Positions 13,984 to 25,178 of a stretch of DNA of 64,000 bases are shown one piece after another. Each line of letters starts with the position of its first letter. The first letter of the stretch is position 1. The position numbers and the translations under genes are program-made. A model generated the notes under the pieces. It was not told the origin of the DNA. It saw nothing but the letters and a program-made list of their open reading frames with translations, and did not search any database. This DNA comes from Acanthochromis polyacanthus (taxonomy: Eukaryota > Chordata > Actinopteri > Pomacentridae), in the NCBI RefSeq assembly GCF_021347895.1, contig NC_067119.1:8940534-9004533 (forward strand). The letters run 5' to 3'.

Positions 13984-16832
13984 TACATAAGATGGACTGG
14001 ATTTGTCTACAATATGCACTAAATTTGAGCACTTATCTGCAGTTTAAAAACATAACTATCTGCATATTTTCTCTAAAATATGTTCCATGGAGCGCCTGAG
14101 CAAAAAATACACTACTGTAGTCTGAATTATTTTTGTAATCTCTCTCATCACAAGCAGACTATCACAAATAGTATCTCTAGGTGGAAAGCCAAACAAACTC
14201 AGAGGAAAGCGCTGACGTTCTCAGCTTCGACTGGGCACTGACTCATCCCGAGCAGACAGCATTTGGTCTTGGTCACCTCAGCCAGTCTTGTGGATCCTCC
14301 GCGTGTTTTGATTCAGACGACTTGAGGGATGAACGATAATGCTGTTGGCTGCGGGGCCCTGACGTATGAGATGGCAGCGATACCATAATCCCAAACATAG
14401 AGCCGGGACGGTTGTTTAGCCTGGCTGACCGGTCTGGCTCGCAGACACTCGTCCACATGCTCACACAAGCGTTCACACACAAACGCACGAAAGCCGTTCC
14501 TAAAATTAGAACCGGAGAGCCTCGGGGCAAACTGAGAAAACATTCTATGTTTTCTTTACAGGGTTATTTATTACTGAGTACAACGAGTTATCGGGCATTT
14601 CACGCTTCAGGTTTTGTATCATAAAGAACTATATTCCTTCAGATTTTCGTGTTTTAACAAACAATACAATTTGAACATATGCAGAGCAACATTATGAATA
14701 ACAAATAAGTAATTATCAAATATTAAATAAAAACAGGTACATGTGAGTTAACGTTCTACACTTTTTCTGTGCATTTTTAGCACCTGTTGCATTTTTAGTC
14801 CTGCACCGCTATGGAGACAGCACAACCATTAATAGAAATAAAGGCAACTTAAAATATCTCTTGTGTAGCATCATGCAGTTATAATGTCATAAAACCCTTT
14901 AAAAAAAGGGGGGAAACTGTTCAATTTCTTTGATTAATCTTTTGTAATGAAAAAAATGAATTCAACATGCGTAATAAGAGCCCATCGATGATACTAGTTC
15001 TGTTACATTGTATTTTTTTATATCATTAGATTTTACTACTTAGATTTTGAGTTTTTTTTTAAAAGAATTTGCTTAGAATGAATGCTTCATTTTCAGTGTT
15101 GTTTTTAAATGAGACATCGTGAATAAAGTGAGTTTCATGAAATATCATGATTCTAAGCATAGATTTGGTTGAGTTTTAAAATGAAACGGGACATCACAGA
15201 CGATCACTTCAAGATCTGTTGGAAAATTGAATATCTGAGGGTCCTTTCTCTGATAAAAGGTTTCATTTTCGAGAATTTTTGTAAAGATAACATGTCTTCC
15301 AAACCTGTCGACTGGTTTTGACTTCAAAGATGTAAAATGTGCAAAGAAAAAATAACATCAGCTTTTAAGATCAAAATATTATAAGTTATACAGTTTAGCT
15401 TAAACGTTAGGTTAAACCGTTTTGTAAAACTGTAATTACACTGAACACAGACAGAAAAACTCTATTTTCCCCACCACAGTCATTTCTGTCTAACCTCAAT
15501 GCTGCTGTAGTAAAAAGAAACCGTCTGGCAGACACTGACAGATCAGCTACTGTAGAAATACACTAATGTAAAAAAACAAAACAAAAAAAAAACAGAATCC
15601 ACACAAGCCCGTAGACAAACACACACAGCTTGCACGTCACCCTCTGCACTTACTGTAATCGACACTAGCAGAAACATTTCGAACAGTCAAACCTGTGTTT
15701 TATGAAAACTGCAAAACGCGCCCGAAGGAAGCAGCTCACATTAAAGAGAGAAATCACAGGTGATATTTCTAAAGCCCCATAACTCCTCCCAGAAAGCCTG
15801 AAGGGGAGCGAAGTTGTGCGACTCCTTCAACCTTCAGAGCTGTCCACAGCGGACGGATTATTTTGGATTGTGGGTATACAGGCTGGTTCCAAACCAAGCT
15901 GTGATCCCCACCGTGTCCAATAAAGCTTTCTAGTACAGCAGAATAAAAAAAAAGCGCTCTTCTAACTCCTAAAAACGCTCCATCTACGTAAGGAGTATAT
16001 CTGTTCTATAGCCTCCAGCGGACTCCTAACTCGGACAATGCAGCTCAGTGGGTTTTCAGTTTGTAGTCCAACAACTTTACAGGTGGTGACTTGGAAGATG
16101 TCTTCATAGTGAATAACTGCAAGACAGCGATTGCTATTTTTAGCATTGAGATCAACCTATTTGTCTGTATTGTTATTCACTTTACATTCAGATTTTGACT
16201 TCCTCTATCTGGGGGCAGAAGATTGAAAAATTTGAAACTTTAATTGCAAATTCCTCAAAATTCTGTAATGTCCAGTTTTTCACACCAAAACACATGGTTC
16301 CAATGCTAACATTTAAACATATTTTCCTACAATTTCATGGACAAAGTGGTATAATCCAATGGACTCTTTCAAATCTACGTGTCATTCACTTCTATTTGTG
16401 AATGTTCTATACCTGTTTCACAGGTTTAAAAAAAAATTCATGAAGTAGCACATGGACATTCCATCACATGCATATTAACCAAAACCCAGCAACATAATGA
16501 AATTCTGCATTTTTAAAGCGTGTATCATGTTGTTTCAAACACTTAACAGGACAGCAACAACATACTGTCAGCATCCACTGTTCTCCCAATTATGTAAGTG
16601 GTAAATGTAATTCCTTTTTCAAGCAAAGGATTTATAATATTTATGCATTGACCATTAGTTTGAAAAACAGGACTTTAACATTGAGGTTTTAGCAACAGAA
16701 GAGCTCCAAGTTTGGTCATTTTTAGCCCTCTGGACCTCAAAACCCAACAGCAAGTCTGAAAGGCATGCTTGTCTTTTTTTCTTTTTCTTTTTGTTAAATG
16801 TTCAAATGACACCATTCATCAGAGCCAGAAAT
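13984..16832. other. Intronic stretch, no gene seen
   Basis: AT-rich. Several short frames occur around 14270-14620, without motifs. No mobile-element borders recognised. Confidence 0.5.
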
Positions 16833-17202
16833 CCATCCATCCATCCATCCTCTATACACCGCTTTATCCTCATTAGGGTCGCGGGGGGTGCTGGAGCCTA
16901 TCCCAGCTGACTTGAGCGAAGGCAGGGGACACTCTGGACAGGTCGCCGGTCTGTCTCAGGGCTACATATACAGACAGACAAGCACACTCACATTCACACC
17001 TACAGACAATTTAGAGTAATCAATTAACCTCAGCATGTTTTTGGACTGTGGGAGGAAGCCGGAGTGCCCAGAGAAAACCCACGCATGCACAGGGAGAACA
17101 TGCAGACTCCATGCAGAAAGATCCCAGGTCCAACCCGGGATTCGAACCGGGATCTTCTTGCTGCAAGGCGAAAGTGCTAACCACTACGCCGCTGTGCAGC
17201 CC
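16833..17202 (-). mobile_element. tRNA-derived SINE with LINE-type tail, full length
   Basis: On the minus strand the head carries a polymerase III A-box-like TAGTGGTTAGCAC and a perfect B box, GGTTCGAATCC. The conserved body and a 3' end rich in GGATGGATGG follow. A 13-bp direct duplication, CAGAGCCAGAAAT, flanks it exactly at 16820-16832 and 17203-17215, which proves insertion by target-primed reverse transcription. The body (CTGGGATAGGCTCCAGC, AAACATGC) is a very common teleost retroposon sequence whose 3' part is shared with a LINE. Confidence 0.9.
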
Positions 17203-17215
17203 CAGAGCCAGAAAT

Positions 17216-19136
17216 GTAAATTCAAAAATAATAGTTCTTGATCTAATCATCCCCACCAGGAAAATTATCTGAATTTCACATTAAAATCAAGATATTTCAT
17301 TAAAATTCCTTTTTTCTACGAGTCTCATCTAAAATTTCACCTAAAATAAATAAGTTTGCACTAATCACATTCTGTTAAATGATAATTGTAAAAAAATCTG
17401 CATTCCTCGGTGCTACTAAGAAGCCACTATGAACTCGCAAAAGAGAAATTTGAACTGCGGGCTGTGTTTGCACAGAGCAGAGAGGAAACAAGTACAGAAA
17501 TAAATCAGAGGGATTAAGAGCAGTGAAAAATTTCCTACTTTATCAATAAACTAAATGCAGCATGGCCCAAAGTTGCTGGAAGATACATTTTGCATGGTGA
17601 AACAGCATTCTAGAGTGCATGGGCAGCATAGTATTGGAAAAAACACCTAATTTGGAGAGGTTGTAAAAATGGAAGAAGCAAAATATCTACAAAATGTAGA
17701 GACAGCAATTGGCATCTGTGGGCACTTGGAAAAAATATTAAGTCCTTTCTACCCATTTCTTGTCTAAAATAACTAATCAAATCAATTAATATTAGGCCTT
17801 TTCCTTTATACATTATGACTTCTATTTCTATTTATTTCTATTTCCACAGAGGTTGAGGAATTTTTATTGCCATGAGAAAATGAGCCCACAGCGAGTACAA
17901 ATGTGACAGGACACCAAAAAAGCTACTTGGGCTGTGCTGTGCTTCAAGACACTTGCAGACATTTTCTGTACAAAGACAACAACACCTAACAGTAACCAGG
18001 TGTTGCGACTGGAGGACAAACAGCTAAATAAGTAACGCAAGTGCATTACAAACAGTTTTTTTGTTTGTTTGTTGTTTGTTTTGGCAAAGATCTAAAGACA
18101 TAAGCAGTCAGTAAACATCTTACTGATATTTTCATTTATCAGCACCCTCTGTCTTGTAAAAAAAACTTCTCATTATGTTGATAAAAATACAATCCAAGTG
18201 GCATTATGTGCTTTCAAAGCACATTTCTGCCAACTTCTAAGAGATTGGGTTGAACTGGCAGGTAAACACATCAACAAAAGCGCTGACACTCATCTGACAC
18301 CTCTTCATATTCCCAGTAGTTAATAAGGACTTGCTTACTTACTTATGTTGGCTCTGTGGTTCAATCTTTGAAATAAAAAGAGCAAGGAGAAAACAAGCTA
18401 CTTAAAAAAGGTAATCGGATTCAGACATCTACACAATTCTCTTCAAGGTGAAAGTTTCTCCTGCTGATGTCTGTCGATGCATGAAGCTGTGCGTTTATCA
18501 GGACAACTATCAGTCATCTCGTCAGAATAATACACTGTATATGAACCTGCAGCGCCAAGTCACAGCGTTTCAATACTTTGACATTTGAAACCAGCCAAAA
18601 GAGTGAGCACGACTTTAGTTCGAGAATAAGCAACGATACGTGACTTTCATCGAAATGTCAAGTTAAATGTGGCGACGCACCTCTCCGTCTCGCTAACGGT
18701 GGTGATATCAGCAGGACTGTTTGACTGACAGTGGTGGCGTTTGTTTGGACAGCTGAGAGCACCGATAATTGGACGACTAAGGATAACTCTTACCTGGAAA
18801 AGCAGGTTTGAATTCCCCTTTGCGGGTAATACAAAATCAGGCAGAGCAAACGAGTCCATTGGCAGTTTTTAAAAGACTGATGCCGAAGTCTGACAGCCAG
18901 TAATTATTTACAGACATTAAGCTATGTAACCATGGCTTCCTATTGGGGACTGAATGTCAGAGGACACACTGAGAAACACAATACGCCTTTGTATGGTGAA
19001 ATATAATCACCTCTGCACATATCTACTATTCATCTTGGCAGGATAAAGAGTAACCTTAGGGGGAAAAATTTAAAAGATTGTGTTCAACATTACAAAAAGA
19101 ACTTTGTACAAAAAAATTCATTACAAAAAATGCCTC
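17216..19136. other. Intronic stretch, diverged dispersed repeat
   Basis: Around 17380-17950 and again near 43010-43420 and 59820-59960 the phrases GAACTGCGGGCTGTGTTTGC, TTTCCACAGAGGT and AATGAGCCCACAG recur in variants. This marks an old repeat family. No gene recognised. Confidence 0.45.
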
Positions 19137-19632
19137 TTAACCCTTAGATGCATGGGTGACTGGACCCTACACTCCTCCATAAGTGGGTGTTTTTATGCAA
19201 ATTTTGTCATTTTAGTTAAGAATAATAACTTGTATTATTGTTTGAGTTATATTTTTGTCCACAAAAGAATGATTTCAGGTATGAGACATGTTTATTTTTT
19301 TCTTCATAGCAGGTTTTGAACATTTTTACAATTGAAAAAGACAAATATTACAAAGAACAGTAAATAAAAGAATGTCAACATCCATTTTGTTGACATTTTT
19401 CCACTCTGTTCCTCCAAGTCTGTGACAAAGAGGTTAGTGTAGTAATACAAGTATTACAATTTCTTTACAAGTACCAAAGGCAACTTAAAAATGTAAATGC
19501 AATGAAATCAAAAACACATTTTTTTTTTTTTTTGAGGAATAGCTGGAAAATGAAATGATAAAAACTTTTCATTACAAAGATATTACAAGAAGATCTCTAA
19601 CCGGGTCATTTTTGACCCACTCTAAGAGTTAA
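19137..19632. mobile_element. piggyBac-like non-autonomous element (TTAA target)
   Basis: TTAA lies at both borders. The left end TTAACCCTTAGATGCATGGG pairs with the complement of the right end, TTAACTCTTAGAGTGGGTC. The right end also has GGGTCATTTTTGACCC, a palindromic motif frequent in piggyBac relatives. No transposase frame remains. Confidence 0.7.
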
Positions 19633-20500
19633 AAGAGAATTTCCTATTTCAGTGACAGAAGTATTGCACAAATATTGACCAAACTGTCAAAACTGAATAC
19701 TTTTTAAGGAGGTTATCCCTCACATTGTGATTTCATCGGCACCCCAGATTCTTCCTCGTCTCACCCACTGAAAACCTACCCAGGAATTAGCCTGATTCTT
19801 TGACCCTCTGAGCATTTACAACCCCATCTTCATTCCAGATGTGGACCACACACAGCACCTAACCTTTATTCTAAACCTGCACTGTTTAAAGGCTATGGAA
19901 TAACTTATTACGCACAATGAAAGAACACAAAAATATTTAATTAAAACAAATTCTTCTTGGTTTTTTGTTTGAAGTTGAAGCAGCTGGTGTGGTCTTAGTC
20001 CTGAGAAGCTGAAGTATGAAGGCATCTTTTAGAAGGACTTTATAAATTGTAGCTTATATTTGTGTGAATTGTTAATAAACCATTTCCCAGTACTTTGAAT
20101 ATTACACTACAAAATATCAGGCAGAAATGTAGTCTGATCAACTCATCTTGCCTTGTTTATTTAGGGCAAATTTATGTTTTATTTATTTTAAAATTAATTT
20201 TACTTAAAAAATGTCTACAGTCAGACCACTTTGGAACTTCTTTTGAGTTGAGGAATTCTGGATAAAATAGTGAATGAACGGCCGAGAGTTCACTCAACTC
20301 ATTCAAGAGGCAAAACTAACATAAAAGGAGATTTCCCAGAATTCATTGTCAGACAGCTAGAACTACCCAGAGACTCTTGTTTTTTGCAATTTTCTGTGTT
20401 TCTTTATTACAAGACAACTGATATCATGGCTGTTTCTTTCAATGATTAATATCAAAAATATTTTACCATGACAAAGATTAGCATCAAATTTAGTCCCAAC
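19633..20500. other. Intronic stretch before the duplication
   Basis: AT-rich. The part 20200-20400 (TTCTGGATAAAATAGTG, TTTCCCAGAATTCATTG) looks like transposon interior, but borders were not found. It is not included in the duplicated unit. Confidence 0.4.
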
Positions 20501-21739
20501 ATCTGAAGACTTAAAAAAATGTATCTCAATAACCACAAACAGCCTCAGTGATTGCCTTTGTACTGACTTGTGTGAAAAATGGTAGAAAGCACATTTGTCT
20601 GTAACCAGTATTTATCTGGCTCGTTGATTCAATTTAAAATTTTGAGTTTACTCAACTTGTTTCCTCAAGTTTAGTCAGATTAACTACACTAATTTTACAC
20701 TTTCACAACTCATAAACTGTCTTACGTTTCTCAATTTAATTAACTTAAAATTATTTGCTGAGCAGCAGCAGAAGTTACAAGCCAGAGCCTGGAGCTGTAA
20801 ATGTCAACGAAAAATATATAATTACAAAACCAAAAGTTTGTCTCCTTCATTTAAGCCAACAAAAGCAGAGTGCAAGTAATCTGCTTTACAAATATTAATA
20901 CACTATGAATAAACTGTTTTTTGTTGTTTTTTTTACAATAATGTCTCTGTAATTGCAAACATTTACATATTGATAATTTGCTCATAAAAGATAGTATAAT
21001 GGAGGGTAAACACCAACCAAAGAGGTTTTTTACATCCTAGAACAGGATATGACCTTGTTAATGGCTTATCAGGCTTAGAAGTATTAGTAAAGCACTTATT
21101 CATATTTAATAACAATTGATTTAAAGTATTAACCTCCTTTAAAGAGTCCCTTACTGGAAAACAAAAGGCCTCCTCACTATGGGATGGGCCCAACATTACA
21201 AACATGTACTTGTACCACATTAGCAAGTTTGCTACACCAACAAATTCACATCCACACAAGCGACAAATTTAAGGAAAAACCTGAAGCACTGACCCCTAGA
21301 GTGAGGCGATTCAGTGGTTCTCTTATCACCTTTATCCACCAACGAAACATTTCTGTCCTGGTGGAGTCACTTCCAGGGGTCACTAAATGGTTTAATGAGG
21401 ATTAAAATGATGCAAATCACACACTGAGGCCTTCACAGTCATCGGACCTCAACTTAACTGAATACCTTTGGGTGATTTTGTATTTGATAGCACTCTCCAC
21501 CACCACCACAACACCAAACAATCCTTCCAGTAGACTTCCACAGACTTGGAAAAATCAATGCAAAGTTGCATTTAAGCAGCTCTAATGGCACATGTTGGAT
21601 TTTTCTTTTAATTTGCCACCCATCTGTATATCAACATTGGCTCTTGTCATCTCGGCCTTTTGCCGGTCTTTGTGTCTCTGTCCTCTCATGCATACAGAGT
21701 GACTGATTATTCTATGTCATGCCTCCACCGCCCAATATG
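20501..21739 (+). repeat. Direct duplication, copy 1 (no Tc1 insert)
   Basis: This 1.24-kb segment, from ATCTGAAGAC to CCCAATATG, is repeated at 22334-25178. By eye the copies differ by few substitutions. Copy 1 holds about 50 bp (around 20998-21052) that copy 2 lacks, and copy 2 holds about 21 bp extra near 24740. The uninterrupted ATTTATCTGG at about 20612 is the empty site of the Tc1 insertion. Much of the unit is itself an old Tc1-like relic. Confidence 0.93.
21331..21640 (+). pseudogene. Decayed Tc1/mariner transposase C-terminus (copy 1)
   Basis: The stretch from TCACAGTCATCGGACCTC on reads SSDLNLTEYLWV, a decayed form of the SPDLNPIEHLW motif that carries the third catalytic acid of Tc1 transposases. 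It is followed by the typical run of CCACCACCA codons. Stops and frame shifts occur on both sides, and no usable protein remains. The same relic recurs in copy 2. Confidence 0.6.
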
Positions 21740-22116
21740 TTTTCATTCAAAGTTTTGGATTTTACAGAGTTTGAAAAACCGAGGAGACGAGACTCGCCGT
21801 CAGAGCGTATCAGAGCGCAAGACGGCGCATTTTAGAGTGAGAAAACTCACCATACCGAGAGGTCTGGTCAACGCTGACAAAGTACTTTGTCAAGCAATGG
21901 CTTACTCATATTCTGAAGTGTTCAGTCGTCCACTGAGACAGAAAGTGCCGCTGCGTCTGTGCGTAACGGCAGCGGGTCGGTGTGCCATGACAGTCCACAA
22001 GCAGCACATATTAGAGGCGATGCTTTGCTTCGGGGTGGCAGGAAGGGACGTGGTGGGTGTAGCTGGAGTGGTCAAAGCACCGCTAATGATGAGGGGGATA
22101 GCGGGAATTGACAAAA
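21740..22116. other. Unassigned moderately GC-rich segment between duplicate copies
   Basis: I do not recognise this DNA. It contains a perfect 18-bp palindrome, TGACAAAGTACTTTGTCA (21875-21892), and a short direct repeat around CAGAGCG. Open frames cross it on both strands (for example to 22154 on plus), but they run into the rDNA fragment and resemble no protein I know. It may be the inside of the hAT-like element or further rDNA spacer. Confidence 0.4.
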
Positions 22117-22153
22117 GAGACAAGCATATGCTACTGGCAGGATCAACCAGGTA
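22117..22153 (-). rRNA. 18S rRNA 5'-end fragment (first 37 nt only)
   Basis: The minus strand reads TACCTGGTTGATCCTG and continues CCAGTAGCATATGCTTGTCTC. This is an exact match to nucleotides 1-37 of eukaryotic 18S rRNA as I know it. The match stops abruptly: the expected AAAGATTAAGCC does not follow. It is a displaced fragment, not a functional gene. It lies between the two copies of the local duplication. Confidence 0.92.
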
Positions 22154-22242
22154 GCCCAGACGGGGACGAGCGTGTGGCGTGCACGCCCGAGCGTAGAGCT
22201 GCATGGCGGCACCGGGTCGGGACCGGGGTGGGGGTGGGGGGC
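22154..22242 (-). other. GC-rich segment, probable 5' external transcribed spacer of rDNA
   Basis: Immediately upstream of the 18S start on the minus strand lies GC-rich sequence with C-runs, in sharp contrast to the AT-rich surroundings. This is the position and composition expected of the 5' ETS, so the rDNA fragment seems to span the spacer/18S junction. ETS is poorly conserved and I cannot match it to a species. Confidence 0.6.
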
Positions 22243-22333
22243 ACACTAGCGTTTAACCGACTAGTAAAATACTAAACGTTTAATAAATGAGTAGGCGGTT
22301 AAACGATTAAACGACTAGTCGCGCATATCCCTA
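22243..22333 (-). mobile_element. hAT-like terminal fragment
   Basis: On the minus strand this starts TTAGGGATATGCGCGACTAG and has repeated GTTTAA and CGACTAGTCG motifs. Subterminal motifs of this sort are common at the ends of fish hAT elements. The matching opposite end is not visible nearby. Family assignment is by resemblance only. Confidence 0.45.
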
Positions 22334-22448
22334 ATCTGAAGACTTTAAAAATGTATCTCACAATAACCACAAACAGCCTCAGTGATTGCCTTTGTACTGA
22401 CTTGTGTGAAAAATGGTAGAAAGCACATTTGTCTGTAATCATTATTTA

Positions 22449-22663
22449 CAGTGCCTTGTGAAAGCATTCGGCCCTCTTGAACTTTTCAACCTTTCGCCAC
22501 ATTTCAGGCTTCAAACATAACGATATAAGATTTTAATTTTTTGTCAAGAATCAACAACAATTGGGACACAATCGTGAAGTGGAATGAAATTTATTGGATA
22601 TTTTATACTTTTTTAACAAATAAAAAACTGAAAAGTGGGGTGTGCAATATTATCCGGCCCCTT
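22449..22663 (+). repeat. Left inverted repeat of the Tc1 element
   Basis: About 215 bp that pairs with 23863-24078 at roughly 90% identity by eye. It includes the inner part with AAAAGTGGGG and the AT-rich middle. Tc1 transposases of this type bind direct repeats within such arms. Confidence 0.9.
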
Positions 22664-22839
22664 TACTTTCAGTGCAGCAAACTCACTCCAGAAGTTCAGT
22701 GAGGATCTCTGAATGATCCAATGTTGTCCTAAATGACTGATGATGATAAACAGAATCCACCTGTGTGTAATCAAGTCTCCGTATAAATGCACCTGTTCTG
22801 TGATAGTCTCAGGGTTCTGTTTAAAGTGCAGAGAGCATC

Positions 22840-23814
22840 ATGAAGACCAAGGAACACACCAGGCAGGTCCGAGATACTGTTGTGGAGAAGTTTAAAGCCG
22901 GATTTGGATACAAAAAGATTTCCCAAGCTTTAAACATCTCAAGGAGCACTGTGCAAGCAATCATATTGAAATGGAAGGAGTATCAGACCACTGCAAATCT
23001 ACCAAGACCCGGCCATCCCTCTAAACTTTCACCTCCAACAAGGAGAAGACTGATCAGAGATGCAGCCAAGAGGCCCATGATCACTCTGGATGAACTGCAG
23101 AGATCTACAGCTGAGGTGGGAGAGTCTGTCCATAGGACAACAATCAGTCGTACACTGCACAAATCTGGCCTTTATGGAAGAGTGGCAAGAAGAAAGCCAT
23201 TTCTCAAAGATATCCATAAAAAGTCTCATTTAAAGTTTGCCACAAGCCACCTGGGAGACACACCAAACATGTGGAAGAAGGTGCTCTGGTCAGATGAAAC
23301 CAAAATCGAACTTTTTGGCCACAATGAAAAACGATATGTTTGGCGTAAAAGCAACACAGCTCATCACCCTGAACACACCATCCCCACGGTCAAACATGGT
23401 GGTGGCAGCCTCATGGTTTGGGCCTGCTTTTCTTCAGCAGGGACAAGGAAGATGGTTAAAATTGATGGGAAGATGAATGGAGCCAAATACAGGAGCATTC
23501 TGGAAGAAAACCTGTTGGAGTCTGCAAAAGACCTGAGACTGGGACGGAGATTTATCTTCCAACAGGACAATGATCCAAACCATAAAGCCAAATCTACAAT
23601 GGAATGGTTCACAAATAAACGTATCCAGGTGTTAGAATGGCCAAGTCAAAGTCCAGACCTGAATCCAATCGAGAATCTGTGGGCAGAGCTGAAGACTGCT
23701 GTTCACAAACGCTCTCCATCCAACGTCACTGAGCTCAAGCTGTTTTGCAAGGAAGAATGGGCAAGAATTTCAGTCTCTCGATGTGCAAAACTGATAGAGA
23801 CATACCCCAAGTGA
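22840..23814 (+). CDS. Tc1-family DD34E transposase, C-terminus cut by a nonsense codon
   Basis: A 324-residue protein. Residues 1-110 form the paired-like helix-turn-helix DNA-binding region (KKISQALNISRSTVQ at 25-39, then a second helical part). The linker RPGHPSK lies at 56-62. The catalytic domain follows. The DDE triad is D152 in WSDETKIELFG, D243 in QQDNDPNHKA and E278 in NPIENLW. The last two are separated by exactly 34 residues. The glycine box GGGS is at 187-190. The full family length is about 340. The frame ends at a TGA at 23812-23814, but the same frame continues for 14 more sense codons to TAA. The TGA is thus probably a C-to-T change at a CpG that removed the last 15 residues. 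No other break is visible. The ATG at 22840 is the natural start. The enzyme would cut and paste the flanking inverted repeats at TA sites. Confidence 0.93.
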   Translation: MKTKEHTRQVRDTVVEKFKAGFGYKKISQALNISRSTVQAIILKWKEYQTTANLPRPGHPSKLSPPTRRRLIRDAAKRPMITLDELQRSTAEVGESVHRTTISRTLHKSGLYGRVARRKPFLKDIHKKSHLKFATSHLGDTPNMWKKVLWSDETKIELFGHNEKRYVWRKSNTAHHPEHTIPTVKHGGGSLMVWACFSSAGTRKMVKIDGKMNGAKYRSILEENLLESAKDLRLGRRFIFQQDNDPNHKAKSTMEWFTNKRIQVLEWPSQSPDLNPIENLWAELKTAVHKRSPSNVTELKLFCKEEWARISVSRCAKLIETYPK

Positions 23815-23862
23815 CTTGCAGCTGTAATTGCAGCAAAAGGTGGCGCTACAAAGTATTAATGC

Positions 23863-24078
23863 AAGGGGACCGAATAATATTGCACGCCCCACTTTTCAGG
23901 TTTTTATTTGTTAAAAAAGTTTAAAATATCCAATAAATTTTGTTCCACTTCACGATTGTGTCCCACTTGTTGCTGATTCTTGACAAAAAATTAGAATTTC
24001 ATATCTTTATGTTTGAAGCCTGAAATGTGATGAAAGGTTGAAAAGTTCAAGGGGGCCGAATACTTTCACAAGGCACTG
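23863..24078 (-). repeat. Right inverted repeat of the Tc1 element
   Basis: Reverse complement of the left arm, with scattered substitutions. It ends CAAGGCACTG next to the target TA. The transposase stop region lies about 50 bp before the arm. Confidence 0.9.
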
Positions 24079-24764
24079 TATCTGGCTCGTTGATTCAATT
24101 TAAAATTTTGAGTTTACTCAACTTGTTTCCTCAAGTTTAGTCAGATTAACTACACTAATTTTACACTTTCACAACTCATAAACTGTCTTACGTTTCTCAA
24201 TTTAATTAACTTAAAATTATTTGCTGAGCAGCAGCAGAAGTTACAAGCCAGAGCCTGGAGCTGTAAATGTCAACGAAAAATATATAATTACAAAACCAAA
24301 AGTTTGTCTCCTTCATTTAAGCCAACAAAAGCAGAGTGCAAGTAATCTGCTTTACAAATATTAATAGATTATTAATAAACAGTTTTTTGGTTTTTTTTTT
24401 TTTACAGTAATGTCTCTGTAATTGCAAACATTTACATATTGATAATTTGTTCATAACAGATAGGATATGTCCTTGTTAATGGCTTAACAGGCTTAGAAGG
24501 ATTAGTAAAGCACTTATTCATATTTAATAACAATTGATTTAAAGTATTAACCTCCTTTTAAGAGTCCCTTATTGGAAAACAAAAGGCCTCCTCACTATGG
24601 GATGGGCCCAACATTACAAACATGTACTTGTACCACATTAGCAAGTTTGCTACACCAACAAATTCACATCCACACAAGCGACAAATTTAAGGAAAAACCT
24701 GAAGCACTGACCCCTAGAGTGAGGCGATTCAGTGGTTCTGTTACGGTGCATTTGTTTTGATAGA

Positions 24765-25065
24765 TCACCTTTATCCACCAACGAAACATTTCTGTCCTGG
24801 TGGAGTCACTTCCAGGGGTCACTAAATGGTTTAATGAGGATTAAAATGATGCAAATCACACACTGAGGCCTTCACAGTCATCGGACCTCAACTTAACTGA
24901 ATACCTTTGGGTGATTTTGTATTTGATAGCACTCTCCACCACCACCACAACACCAAACAATCCTTCCAGTAGACTTCCACAGACTTGGAAAAATCAATGC
25001 AAAGTTGCATTTAAGCAGCTCTAATGGCACATGTTGGATTTTTCTTTTAATTTGCCACCCATCTG
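24765..25065 (+). pseudogene. Decayed Tc1/mariner transposase C-terminus (copy 2)
   Basis: Second copy of the relic at 21331-21640, with the same damaged SSDLNLTEYLWV reading. It arose through the local duplication rather than by a separate insertion. Confidence 0.6.
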
Positions 25066-25178
25066 TATATCAACATTGGCTCTTGTAATCTCGGCCTTTT
25101 GCAGGTCTTTGTGTCTCTGTCCTCTCATGCATACAGAGTGACTGATTATTCTATGTCATGCCTCCACCGCCCAATATG

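Larger units (their letters stand above)
22449..24078 (+). mobile_element. Tc1-family transposon, nearly complete (1630 bp)
   Basis: The element begins CAGTGCCTTGTGAAAG and ends with its complement, CTTTCACAAGGCACTG. It is flanked by TA at 22447-22448 and 24079-24080, the target duplication of Tc1/mariner elements. Each end has an inverted repeat of about 215 bp, as in the IR/DR group that includes Sleeping Beauty. A single transposase frame lies between them. The empty site survives in the other copy of the duplicated segment, at about 20612, where the flanks join as ATTTATCTGG. The element therefore inserted after, or segregated during, the duplication. Length, structure and target all agree. 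It is non-functional as read only because the transposase frame stops early. Confidence 0.95.
22334..25178 (+). repeat. Direct duplication, copy 2 (split by the Tc1 element)
   Basis: After removal of the 1630-bp Tc1 element and one TA this copy is about 1.21 kb and aligns end to end with 20501-21739. Its left edge abuts a hAT-like end (CATATCCCTA). Its right edge passes into sequence not seen after copy 1. The direct orientation and high identity indicate a recent event or an assembly duplication of two haplotypes. Confidence 0.93.

Noticed and set aside
17130..17202. Possible tRNA gene (perfect B box)
   Set aside because: A cloverleaf was not evident, and the sequence continues into a SINE body with target duplications. 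It is a SINE head.
21660..22154. 164-codon plus-strand open frame between the duplicate copies
   Set aside because: It begins in the duplicated unit, crosses unknown sequence and ends in the antisense 18S fragment. No protein motif, and its composition reflects GC-rich filler.
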